Below, piece by piece: positions 36,201 to 42,906 of a stretch of DNA of 64,000 bases. The stretch spans positions 124,001 through 188,000 of the forward strand of contig NZ_QZEY01000014.1 in NCBI RefSeq assembly GCF_003594875.1, read 5' to 3'. Below the pieces are notes generated by a model. That model ran no database searches. It had not been told where the DNA came from and worked only from the letters and a program-made list of their open reading frames with translations. Position 1 is the stretch's first letter, and each line of letters begins with the position of its first letter. Both the position numbers and the translations under genes were made by a program. The stretch comes from Bailinhaonella thermotolerans (lineage in GTDB: Bacteria; Actinomycetota; Actinomycetes; Streptosporangiales; Streptosporangiaceae).

Positions 36201-36669
36201 CACGATGGCCGAGGCCGGCGAGCTGATCGACAACATCGTGGGCATCCACCCCACCACCGACCACGACGCGCGGGTGCTCCAGCTCTGCGCCCAGGGCCGC
36301 CGCGAGGAGGCCGCCCGGATGATCGTGGACGGCTGGCCCACGCCGCCCCGGGACTGGTCCTGGCTCTCCATGACCTGTCTCCAGGGCGCGGCGCAGGCCG
36401 AGATGGGCGACGTCACCGCGTGCAAGGTCACCTACGACCGTCTCCTGCCGTACGCCGGGCGGCTGTCGCTGGGCTCGGCGGTCGCGCCGATCGGCCCGGT
36501 GGACTGGTTCCTGGGACGGCTGGCGACCGCGATGGGGGACCACGCCTCGGCCCGCGACCACCACCGGGAGCTGGCCCGGCGCGCAGGCCAGGAAGGGCTG
36601 CTGGTCTGGCGGGACCGGGCGCGCGCGGAGCTGGGCCCGATCGGCGCCCGGGAGGGCGACGGGGCGTGA
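33235..36669 (+). CDS. AfsR/SARP-like regulator with BTAD, STAND ATPase and TPR-like region
   Basis: 1144 residues from a GTG start (MQFRVLGPVEV, the usual opening). Residues 5-95 are an OmpR-type winged helix (GGPRQRAVLARLLVAHG, STVQGYVSNLRRAL). Residues 100-250 are the bacterial transcriptional activator domain (BTAD; FIDAHPLREELWRLLALALYR). From about 300 an AAA/STAND ATPase follows: Walker A GEPGIGKTWLLEAF and Walker B-like LLVALDDLHWADAD. The rest is a helical TPR-like sensor. Such proteins activate secondary-metabolite or morphology genes. A TTG four codons upstream could also start. TAGAGT at 33200-33205 in an A/T-rich patch is a possible -10. No pathway gene is adjacent, so the target is unknown. 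Confidence 0.88.
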   Translation: MQFRVLGPVEVAGPEGAIDLGGPRQRAVLARLLVAHGTVVSTDLLIEDVYNGNPPASALSTVQGYVSNLRRALEPGRAPRSPAQVLIGRAPGYVLAVRDGDWIRFGELVERAGGLIAAGQHTRALTALDAALALWRGEPYADFAGEPWAAAEVARLNELRMVAIEQRYGALLAVGRPYALVAELETFIDAHPLREELWRLLALALYRTGRQADALAALREARRRLDEELGLDPGPELRQLEADIFAQSETLLWRGPASAEGWPAARRAAGEAPSAPPAAPARPYGGGEDAPERGDAPRPRARLVVGRERQLGALDGIAARVETGEPAVALVTGEPGIGKTWLLEAFEDGCRARGWNVVRGRCHDTAGAPAFWPWTQVLRALDAITPPAERDRPLLAHLLDEEPTAAPEAVLVGQRAAVARWLGDASRERPLLVALDDLHWADADSLGLLGDVAALAAGRIALAATLRTGDESPALRDVLGRLARLGVVRLPLTGLDAAAVARIAEGMGVEAGGRTLARLAERTSGNPFFVRESLRLLATDGPERALEAVPESVADVIRRRLSALPGEGADEVLGTASVAGREFDPELVAEVCGRDAGDVFDMLDAAVVAGVLLPPRSAAPGEGPPAGAGRLRFAHDLVRETLYADVPPLRRARLHQSVMRALAVRPGSDAATVAHHAVEAGAAAYADAAHWAAAAAEQAGLRLAYEEAAAWWARAVAAHSATSGDRAEHVRLLLRYTRALLDAGDALGARVARADAVRAADQVGNPELAARALTALDAPSIWTLRNPYEAVELRLIHRFGLALDALPAEDSPLRVHLLGGLAGELYDGSDDPRSHTLSAEAIAMARRVGDPALLAFALNSRYLALPTPLHVPEIVGLADEILELATEHRLPAFELLAYMLRTHMRTELFELAAADEAAERCDALLERMPLPWPRFQHTMWRAHRLLFAGRFEEAEAAYGVADGLAERIGMWYAGAVVTTGRVFLKYAQGTMAEAGELIDNIVGIHPTTDHDARVLQLCAQGRREEAARMIVDGWPTPPRDWSWLSMTCLQGAAQAEMGDVTACKVTYDRLLPYAGRLSLGSAVAPIGPVDWFLGRLATAMGDHASARDHHRELARRAGQEGLLVWRDRARAELGPIGAREGDGA

Positions 36670-36749
36670 CCCCGGGGCCCGGCGGGAGAGGTGCGCGGGC
36701 CGCCGGGGCGGTGTAAAAGTGAGTTGGGTCCTAGCGTGAGGCGGCGTGG

Positions 36750-37148
36750 ATGGGAGACCTGCAGGTGTCGGTCTCGCGGACCGGGATCTACACCCTGGTC
36801 ACGGTGACCGGCGACGCGGACATCGTGGCCGCCCCCCGACTGGAGTCCCGGCTCGTCCCGGTCTCGTCCGGGCAGCGTCACGTCGTCCTCGACCTCGGCG
36901 GGGTCACCTTCCTGGACTCGACCACCGTCGGGGTGCTCCTCGGCCTCTACCGGTCGCTGCACCGGGGCCGGGGCACGCTGGCGCTCGTGGCCCCGCCCGG
37001 CGGGGTCGCCCGGCGCGTGCTGGACCTGCTCGGCATCCCCTCCCGCGTCCCGACGTACGACCGGCTCGGCGAGGCCCTGACCACCGAGGGCGTGGAGCCG
37101 GGAGAGGGCGGGCCGGGGCGCGGAGATCCGGCGGGGGAGGACCGCTGA
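36750..37148 (+). CDS. STAS-domain anti-sigma factor antagonist
   Basis: 132 residues; the STAS fold occupies residues 3-105. The phosphorylation loop reads FLDSTTVGVLL, with Ser57 after Asp56 where RsbV/SpoIIAA are phosphorylated, so regulation by an RsbW-type kinase is plausible. The C-terminal 25 residues are low-complexity Gly/Glu. It converges on another STAS gene with ten bases between stops. A kinase partner is not adjacent; the RsbW-like and MEDS proteins in this window are candidates. Confidence 0.88.
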   Translation: MGDLQVSVSRTGIYTLVTVTGDADIVAAPRLESRLVPVSSGQRHVVLDLGGVTFLDSTTVGVLLGLYRSLHRGRGTLALVAPPGGVARRVLDLLGIPSRVPTYDRLGEALTTEGVEPGEGGPGRGDPAGEDR

Positions 37149-37158
37149 GGGCGGCCGG

Positions 37159-37557
37159 TCAGGGCCGGGTGTCGCGGCGGGCGGGGCGCGGGATCTCCCG
37201 CTCGGGCCGCTGGGCGTAGCCCTGCAGCGCGGTCGCCGCCGCCTCCAGCGTGGGGAAGATCATGAACTGCGGGTCGAGGGCCATCGTGTAGAGGACCCGC
37301 TGGACGCGCGGATCGACGCCGACGAGGGCCACCGGGATGCCGGTCAGCTTCGACCGCTCCTGGGCCGACAGCAGCACGGGGATGACCGAGGCGTCGGGGA
37401 ACTCCGCCTGCGACATGTCGAAGACCAGGGGCAGACCGGGTTGCCAGGCAGAGGCGATCTCCGTGGCGAGGTCGAGACAGGCCTCCTTGTCGAGAGTCCC
37501 CGTGCTCCAGATCACCACACAGTCGCCCAGGCGCGAAGAGGACACCCGGAATGCCAT
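37159..37557 (-). CDS. STAS-domain protein lacking the canonical phospho-serine
   Basis: 132 residues. The fold is visible (LGDCVVIWSTGTLDKEACLDL, LPLVFDMSQAEFPDASVIPVLL), but the phosphorylation loop reads D55-A56-S57: alanine replaces the usual Ser after Asp, and a serine follows one place later. It may bind constitutively or be phosphorylated at the shifted Ser. The C-terminal tail is Arg/Pro-rich. Convergent with a canonical STAS gene. Confidence 0.82.
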   Translation of the reverse strand: MAFRVSSSRLGDCVVIWSTGTLDKEACLDLATEIASAWQPGLPLVFDMSQAEFPDASVIPVLLSAQERSKLTGIPVALVGVDPRVQRVLYTMALDPQFMIFPTLEAAATALQGYAQRPEREIPRPARRDTRP

Positions 37558-37591
37558 GGAACCAGCCTACTCCCCGGAAGGGCCCCGGGGG

Positions 37592-38749
37592 CTAGACCGA
37601 GATCGCCTTCCGGTGCGGGCCCTCGGGGCCGAGCTCGTACCGCAGCCGGGCGCAGTCGTCGAGCAGCGCGCCGTACACGCTCCAGGTCCGCTCGCCGCCG
37701 CGCGCCCGCAGCTCCCGCTCGGCGACCCGCTGGCGGTACGCCGCCTGCTCCAGCGCCTCGCGCAGCCGCGCCAGGTCCTTGCGCCCGTGCCGGATCTGCA
37801 TCCGGCCGAACGCGGCCAGGGCGCGGCTCAGCGCGGTCAGCAGGTCGGCGAAGGACGGCGGCAGCGGATGCTGGTCGGGCCGGGGCAGCCCGCGCTCGCC
37901 CACGGCCATGTCGTTGAGCGCCCTGGCGATGCCGCGGACCTGCTGGGTGACGTGGTCCAGCCCGGCCGCGGCGGCGCTGATCCGCGGCAGCCGCCGGGCC
38001 AGCCGCCGCCGCGCGGGCGTGAGCTTCAGCGACTCCTCGGCCTCCTCGGCGCTCTCCCGCGCCTCGGTCAGCGTCAGGGTCAGGTCCCTGGCGCGGTCCA
38101 GCCAGCCCCGCGAATCCGCGTGGTCCCAGGTGTCGCGCACGCCGCCGGCCATGTCGTCCAGCAGCACGGCCAGTTCCTCGGCCGCGTCCGCCAGGTCCGC
38201 CGCCGCCCGCTCCACGTGCCGGGGCGGCCAGAACAGGATGTTCACCACCAGGCCCACGGCCGCGCCCAGCACGACGTCGAGGAACCTGGCCAGGCCGTAC
38301 CCGCTGCCCATCGTCAGCACGAGCAGGGCGGTCACCGGGAGCTGCACGTTCTGGGCGGGCAGCCGCACCAGCCGGCTCACCACCAGCCCCAGGAAGACCA
38401 GCACGGCCATCGCGGCGAACCCGTTCCCGATCAGCGCCACCAGCGCGAACGCCGCCCCGAACCCCAGCACCGCCGCGCCCACCTGCTGGAGCGCGCGCAC
38501 GGCCGTGCCGTACGCCGTCGCGGCGGTGGTCATCAGCACGCCCACGGGCGCGAGGATGGGCATCTTCACGTGGAAGACGTACTGCGCCAGCCCCCACGCG
38601 ATCAGGCATCCGGCCGTGGCGCGCAGCGCGGTCGGCGCCGCGCCGCGCTCCCGCGCCACCCACTTCCACACCCCGTGCGCCCGCACGCGCCGCAGCAGCG
38701 CCACCGCCGGATGACGCCCCCGTCCGGCCCCCCTCACGGCCATCGCCAT
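37592..38749 (-). CDS. FUSC/aromatic acid exporter-like membrane protein (short form)
   Basis: 385 residues. About six N-terminal helices (GCLIAWGLAQYVFHVKMPILAPVGVLM, then alternating hydrophobic blocks to residue 180) contain the ILAPVGVLMTTAATAYGTAV signature of the aromatic-acid-exporter (FUSC_2) family. The C-terminal 200 residues are a charged helical domain (coiled-coil-like AARESAEEAEESL segment). It has one membrane block where the 11-kb protein has two. A GGGT-N14-GGGTAG promoter ends nine bases before the ATG, linking it to the stress set. Confidence 0.85.
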   Translation of the reverse strand: MAMAVRGAGRGRHPAVALLRRVRAHGVWKWVARERGAAPTALRATAGCLIAWGLAQYVFHVKMPILAPVGVLMTTAATAYGTAVRALQQVGAAVLGFGAAFALVALIGNGFAAMAVLVFLGLVVSRLVRLPAQNVQLPVTALLVLTMGSGYGLARFLDVVLGAAVGLVVNILFWPPRHVERAAADLADAAEELAVLLDDMAGGVRDTWDHADSRGWLDRARDLTLTLTEARESAEEAEESLKLTPARRRLARRLPRISAAAAGLDHVTQQVRGIARALNDMAVGERGLPRPDQHPLPPSFADLLTALSRALAAFGRMQIRHGRKDLARLREALEQAAYRQRVAERELRARGGERTWSVYGALLDDCARLRYELGPEGPHRKAISV

Positions 38750-38758
38750 GACCGCCCC

Positions 38759-38782
38759 CTACCCACAGGCCCGCGAGTACCC
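38759..38782 (-). promoter_or_regulatory. Sigma-B/F-type promoter of the short FUSC gene
   Basis: Minus strand: GGGT (38782-38779), 14 bases, GGGTAG (38764-38759); ATG at 38749. Confidence 0.45.
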
Positions 38783-38896
38783 CCGGCCGTACGGCCCGCG
38801 GGCGCGAGCCGTACGGCCGGGGCCGGGGCCGGCGGGCGGGCCGGGGTCCGGCGGGCGGATGAGGGGACGGCGGGAGGGTCAGGGCCCGGCGGGAGG

Positions 38897-39793
38897 TCAG
38901 GGGACGGGCCGGGCGGCGGGCTCGGGGGCGGCGGCGCCCGCCTTCTGCGGGGCGGTGGCCAGGATCGAGCCGCCCAGGATGAGCACGAACGAGGCCACGA
39001 TCCCCGGCGTGAGCGGCTCGGACAGGAAGATCACCCCGGCGGCGACGGCCACGGCCGGGTTGACGTAGGTGAAGACGAGCGCCCGCGACGCGCCCACCTC
39101 GCGGATGAGCGCGAAGAACACGATGAACGCCAGCGCCGTGCAGACCAGCGCCAGCCCGGCCAGCGCCGCGAGCACCGGCGCCGAGGGCATGGAGTCCGGC
39201 CAGGTGGCGACCGCCGGGCCGGCGTAGACGAGCGCGGCGCCGCCCAGGCACACCGCGGTCATGGGCAGGCTGTCCACGTCCTTGAGGTGCCGGGCCGCGA
39301 TCAGCGGGGCCGTCGCGTAGCAGACGGCGGTCAGCAGCACCTCGACGATCGCCCACGGGTTGCCGCCGCGCAGCTCCGGCCCGGCCAGCAGCGCGACGCC
39401 GCCCAGGCCCACGGCCAGCCCGATCCACCGCTTGACGCTGAGCCGCTCGGTCCCGCCGCTGATCCGCTCCAGGATCACGGCGACCACCGGCGAGGCCGCG
39501 ATCAGCAGGCCCGCCATCGAGCTGCTGACGTGCCGCTCGGCGTCCGACAGCAGCCACCACGACACGATGATCTCCAGCGTCGCGAACGCCGCCAGCGCCG
39601 GCCAGTGCCGCCGGACGCCCCTCATGCGCCCGCCGCGCAGCGCCAGCGGCAGCAGCACGGCCGCGCCGATCGCGGTCCGCGCGAACACCAGCACCGGCAC
39701 GGAGACCTCCGCCACCGCCACCTTGATCATCAGATAGGGGACGCCCCAGATCACGCTCATCAGAGCGAACAGCACCCACCCGCGCTTGCTCAC
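38897..39793 (-). CDS. EamA/DMT-family transporter
   Basis: 298 residues with ten predicted helices in two EamA repeats: GWVLFALMSVIWGVPYLMIKVAV opens the first (WGVPYLMIK is typical), and WAIVEVLLTAVCYATAPLIAARHL opens the second. The C-terminus is an Ala/Pro tail. Members export amino acids or metabolites. The GTG at 39793 (MSKRGWVLF) is chosen over an upstream ATG because the preceding 12 residues are basic and not membrane-like. Confidence 0.85.
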   Translation of the reverse strand: MSKRGWVLFALMSVIWGVPYLMIKVAVAEVSVPVLVFARTAIGAAVLLPLALRGGRMRGVRRHWPALAAFATLEIIVSWWLLSDAERHVSSSMAGLLIAASPVVAVILERISGGTERLSVKRWIGLAVGLGGVALLAGPELRGGNPWAIVEVLLTAVCYATAPLIAARHLKDVDSLPMTAVCLGGAALVYAGPAVATWPDSMPSAPVLAALAGLALVCTALAFIVFFALIREVGASRALVFTYVNPAVAVAAGVIFLSEPLTPGIVASFVLILGGSILATAPQKAGAAAPEPAARPVP

Positions 39794-39976
39794 GGTCTTC
39801 CGCCTTCGACTGGCCCGGCCTCGGTACACGGAGAACCTAGGGGGCGGAGGCGGCCGGGCATAAGGGCCACTCTCCCGGATTTCGGCGGCCCAAGCGGACC
39901 CCCGCCGTACGGCGCGCCGCCCCCGCCGCGCGTCCGGCGTTCGCGTGTTCCCTGCCTCCCGGGGCCCGCCCGCGCC

Positions 39977-40010
39977 GCCGTACGGCTCCCGCGCGCGGGA
40001 GCCGTACGGC
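39977..40010. terminator. 34-bp perfect palindrome downstream of the amine oxidase
   Basis: GCCGTACGGCTCCCGCG (39977-39993) is followed directly by its exact reverse complement to 40010. It lies nine bases beyond the amine-oxidase stop and probably acts as a terminator. Each arm carries the CCGTACGG octamer that recurs across the window. Confidence 0.6.
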
Positions 40011-40018
40011 CGGGACGG

Positions 40019-41677
40019 TCAGGCGCGCAGGTCGGCCAGGACCTCCTCGGCGGCGCGCTGCCCCTCGGTGGCTCCGCCGTTCATGAAGCCCTGGTAGTCG
40101 TAGGAGGTGTGCTCGCCCCCGATGTGCACGTTGCCCTGGCGCGTGCCCTCGTACCCCGCGTAACGGTGCAGGTAGGCGACGGGCCAGTAGGAGTACGCCC
40201 CCAGGGCGTACGGGTTCTCGTGCCAGGCGGAGAGCTGGGCGCGGCCGTTCCACTTGGCCTTCGTGCCGGGGAAGACGCGGTCGACACCGGTCAGCATGGA
40301 GTCCGCGAGCGCGCGCACGTAGGGGTCGGACTCGGTGGGGAACGCGGTCGCCGGGCGCAGCCGCCGGGCCGCGTCGCCCCCGGCGTACTGGATCAGGACG
40401 CCGGTCGCCCCGGCCTGGCCGCGGGTGGTCTCCCAGACCTGCTGGAACGGCAGGTCGGTGAAGCAGTCGCCGGAGGCCACGCCGGGCCAGGGGCCCTCGC
40501 CGAGCCAGGTGCGGGCGGTGAACTGCATGTTGAGCTTGGTGCAGTACCCCATGCGGGCGTCGCGCAGCAGGTTCGTCATGCGCGGGTCGAACCCGGCCCG
40601 CGACAGGTCGAGGCCCTGCAGGATCGGCAGCGGCACGGTCAGGATCGTGTGGTCGGCGGTGACCGCGCGGGTCGTCCCGCCCTCGTCGAAGGTGAGCGTC
40701 TGCGTCCCGTCGGCGTTGGCGCGTACGGCCACCAGGCGGTGGCCCATCCGCACCGAACCGGCGGGGAGCGCGGCGGCCATGGCCTGGGTGAGCCGGTCGT
40801 TGCCGCCCTCGACGCGGTAGCGCTCGTCCGACAGGCCCCACACGTTGAAGTGGCCCGGGTTCGGCTGGTAGCCCATGAGCAGGATCAGCGCGAGCGAGGA
40901 TTGCAGCTCGGTCTCCGCGCCGTACTCCACGACGTACGCCACGTCGATGAAGCGGCCGAGCGGGGAGGACATGCCGCCGGGGACGCGGGTCTCGATCCAC
41001 TCCCGGATGGACATCCGGTCCAGCGCGATCCCCTCCGGTGTGGCGTCGTCCCACATGACCTCGCCGGCGGCCTGGAGGTCGGCGCGCAGGCGGTGGTAGA
41101 CGGGCTTGAAGTCCTCGTCGGCCTGGGCGCGCGGGTAGTACTCCCCGTTGAAGTGCAGGGTCTCCTCGGCGTGTGGCGGGACGGCCCCGGCGAAGTCGAG
41201 CGTCCGCAGCCCGAAGCGGCGGCACAGCTCCAGCATCTTCTTGTGCTCGACGTCGATCAGCTCCCCGCCGATCTCGGAGGTCTGGCCGTTCGCCCAGTGC
41301 GTGCGCTGGGTGTGGATGCGGCCGCCCAGCCGCGACGGGTTCGCCTCGTACAGGGTGAACGCCGCACCGGCGTCCTTCAGCGTGAGCGCGGCGGTCAGGC
41401 CGGCGATGCCGCCGCCCACGACCGCGATCCGGGCCGGCCTCGGCGGCCTGCCGGCCTCGTCGGCGGCGCGGGCGGGCGCGGGGGACAGCCCGGCCAGGCC
41501 CGAGGCGGCGATCCCCGCCGCGGCGGCGCGCCGCAGCAGTTCACGCCGCCCCAGCCCGGGCTCCGCGGCGGCCGCGCGCATCCCGCGCAGTTCGGCGACG
41601 GGGACGCGCAGCCGTTCGGCGGCCGCGTGGTCGGCGGTCAGGGCCTTGAGGATCCGCATGGGGGACGTGCGTGCCAT
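40019..41677 (-). CDS. Flavin-dependent monoamine oxidase, probably Tat-exported
   Basis: 552 residues. The FAD motif IAVVGGGIAGLTAALTL (about residue 84) and YEANPSRLGGRIHT are canonical; the C-terminal FAD contact is VHIGGEHTSYDYQGFMNGGATEG. Upstream of the FAD motif is a 70-residue extension with GRRELLRRAAAAGIAASGLAGLSPAPARA, read as a twin-arginine signal that lies unusually far (about 43 residues) from the ATG. It would oxidise an amine or amino acid to the aldehyde or oxoacid, giving H2O2 and ammonia. Similar to tryptophan/L-amino-acid oxidases; substrate unknown. Confidence 0.85.
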   Translation of the reverse strand: MARTSPMRILKALTADHAAAERLRVPVAELRGMRAAAAEPGLGRRELLRRAAAAGIAASGLAGLSPAPARAADEAGRPPRPARIAVVGGGIAGLTAALTLKDAGAAFTLYEANPSRLGGRIHTQRTHWANGQTSEIGGELIDVEHKKMLELCRRFGLRTLDFAGAVPPHAEETLHFNGEYYPRAQADEDFKPVYHRLRADLQAAGEVMWDDATPEGIALDRMSIREWIETRVPGGMSSPLGRFIDVAYVVEYGAETELQSSLALILLMGYQPNPGHFNVWGLSDERYRVEGGNDRLTQAMAAALPAGSVRMGHRLVAVRANADGTQTLTFDEGGTTRAVTADHTILTVPLPILQGLDLSRAGFDPRMTNLLRDARMGYCTKLNMQFTARTWLGEGPWPGVASGDCFTDLPFQQVWETTRGQAGATGVLIQYAGGDAARRLRPATAFPTESDPYVRALADSMLTGVDRVFPGTKAKWNGRAQLSAWHENPYALGAYSYWPVAYLHRYAGYEGTRQGNVHIGGEHTSYDYQGFMNGGATEGQRAAEEVLADLRA

Positions 41678-41803
41678 GGCTCTCCCTCGGACGGGGTGGG
41701 GTGGCCGTCAGCCTCTCCCCGCCGCATCCGCGCGGCAAGTGACACGAACGCAGGAATCCGCCCCTCCGGCTGACACACTGACCGCCGGGGGCCCCGGGGC
41801 CGC

Positions 41804-42262
41804 TCAGCGCCGCATCTGGCCGCCCTTGAGCGCCTGGACCTGCTGGAACTTGTCGGCCATGTCACGCAGGTCGGATTCGTCGCAGCGGTCGCGGAGGCGC
41901 GGGAACTCCTCCTTCTCCTCGTGGGTCGCGTGCGCGTCCACCGCCTGGTGCAGCTTCTCGAACAGCTCGCCGAAGCCGTCGGCGTCCGGCCCCATGCTCT
42001 TGAGCTGGGCGAGGACCTTCTTGGCCTGGTTCTCCTCCTCGATCCGGGCGTCCGCGACCTCGCTCGCGATGCGCTTGGTCATCGGGTGCACCACCTGCTC
42101 CTCGGCGTCCTCGTGGACCTCCAGGAGCTGCGCGAGCTGCTTGAACTTGGACGCCCGCTCGTTCCCCGAGGCGCTCGCGACCTCCTGGAAGAGCGACCGG
42201 ATCAGGTTGTGCTGCTGGAGGATGACGTCGATGACATCGCCTTGCTGCTTGACCTTGCCCAT
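41804..42262 (-). CDS. Hemerythrin-domain protein (second copy)
   Basis: 152 residues, a single HHE bundle collinear with the 2.8-kb copy: QQHNLIRSLF, VHEDAEEQVVHP and DAHATHEEKEEF hold ligands. The fourth helix pair differs: where the first copy has EEHEAK, this one has EENQAK, so one expected histidine is asparagine. The site may bind iron differently. It is divergent from the DoxX-like gene; a GGGTAG element lies 41 bases upstream and the promoters of the two genes interleave. Confidence 0.87.
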   Translation of the reverse strand: MGKVKQQGDVIDVILQQHNLIRSLFQEVASASGNERASKFKQLAQLLEVHEDAEEQVVHPMTKRIASEVADARIEEENQAKKVLAQLKSMGPDADGFGELFEKLHQAVDAHATHEEKEEFPRLRDRCDESDLRDMADKFQQVQALKGGQMRR

Positions 42263-42302
42263 GGTTCCCCCTCGTGTGTCACGGACATCGGCGTAGGCCC
42301 CA

Positions 42303-42308
42303 CTACCC
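42303..42308 (-). promoter_or_regulatory. GGGTAG -10 element of the second hemerythrin gene
   Basis: Minus strand GGGTAG; no GNNT at N14-16. Confidence 0.35.
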
Positions 42309-42318
42309 CCGCCCGGGC

Positions 42319-42343
42319 GTTTTGCCCACTTCTGTCGAGGTAG
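42319..42343 (+). promoter_or_regulatory. Sigma-B/F-type promoter of the DoxX-like gene
   Basis: GTTT (42319-42322), 15 bases, AGGTAG (42338-42343); ATG at 42395. It lies beside the divergent hemerythrin promoter. Confidence 0.5.
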
Positions 42344-42394
42344 GCGGGAGGGGACGGCAGAGGCGACGGCAGAGGTCACGATCAGGGGGAAGAC

Positions 42395-42820
42395 ATGAGG
42401 TTCTTCGCGCGTGCGCATCAGATGCCGGCGAGGATCGCCACCGGGCTGTTCATCCTGAACTCCGGGATGGAGAAGGCCGAGGCGGGCGAAGAGACCGCCC
42501 AGGGGGTGCACGGCATGGCCGCCGGGGCGTATCCGCAGCTCAAGAGCCTGGACCCGGTGCGGTTCACCAGCCTGGTGGCCAAGGCGGAGATCGGCCTGGG
42601 CGCCGCCCTGCTGGCGCCGTTCGTGCCCTCGCTGCTCGCGGGCACGGCTCTCGCGGGGTTCGCCGCCGGGCTGCTCGGCGTGTACCTGCGCACGCCCGGG
42701 CTGCGCCACGAGGGCAGCCTGCGCCCGACGCAGCAGGGGATCGGCATCGCCAAGGACGTCTGGCTGCTGGGCATCGGCGTGGGCCTGATGGCGGAGGAGG
42801 CGCTCCACCGCCGCCGCTGA
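42395..42820 (+). CDS. DoxX-like small membrane protein
   Basis: 141 residues with about four hydrophobic segments: ARIATGLFILNSGMEKA, the middle LVAKAEIGLGAALLAPFVPSLLAGTALAGFAAGLL (in two helices), and DVWLLGIGVGLMAEEAL. The arrangement and size fit the DoxX/quinol-oxidase-subunit-like family, whose members are often stress-linked membrane redox proteins. There is no catalytic signature. Preceded by a stress-type promoter shared in position with the divergent hemerythrin. Confidence 0.7.
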   Translation: MRFFARAHQMPARIATGLFILNSGMEKAEAGEETAQGVHGMAAGAYPQLKSLDPVRFTSLVAKAEIGLGAALLAPFVPSLLAGTALAGFAAGLLGVYLRTPGLRHEGSLRPTQQGIGIAKDVWLLGIGVGLMAEEALHRRR

Positions 42821-42839
42821 GATCCCGCGCCCGCCGGGC

Positions 42840-42868
42840 GAACCTTTCGGGGGCGGCGGGGATCTAAG
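42840..42868 (+). promoter_or_regulatory. GAACC-N18-TCTAAG promoter of the kinase/WD40 gene
   Basis: GAACC 42840-42844, 18 bases, TCTAAG 42863-42868; ATG 38 bases on. The same arrangement with the same spacing is at 53889-53917. It resembles ECF-sigma promoters (AAC in the -35). Confidence 0.5.
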
Positions 42869-42906
42869 CGCTCGACGACCACGTCCCGACACGGAGAAGA
42901 GCGCGA

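Noticed and set aside
37337-41773. 1478-codon plus-strand frame spanning several genes
   Set aside because: It is antisense to the STAS, FUSC, EamA and amine-oxidase genes, all of which have clear domains.
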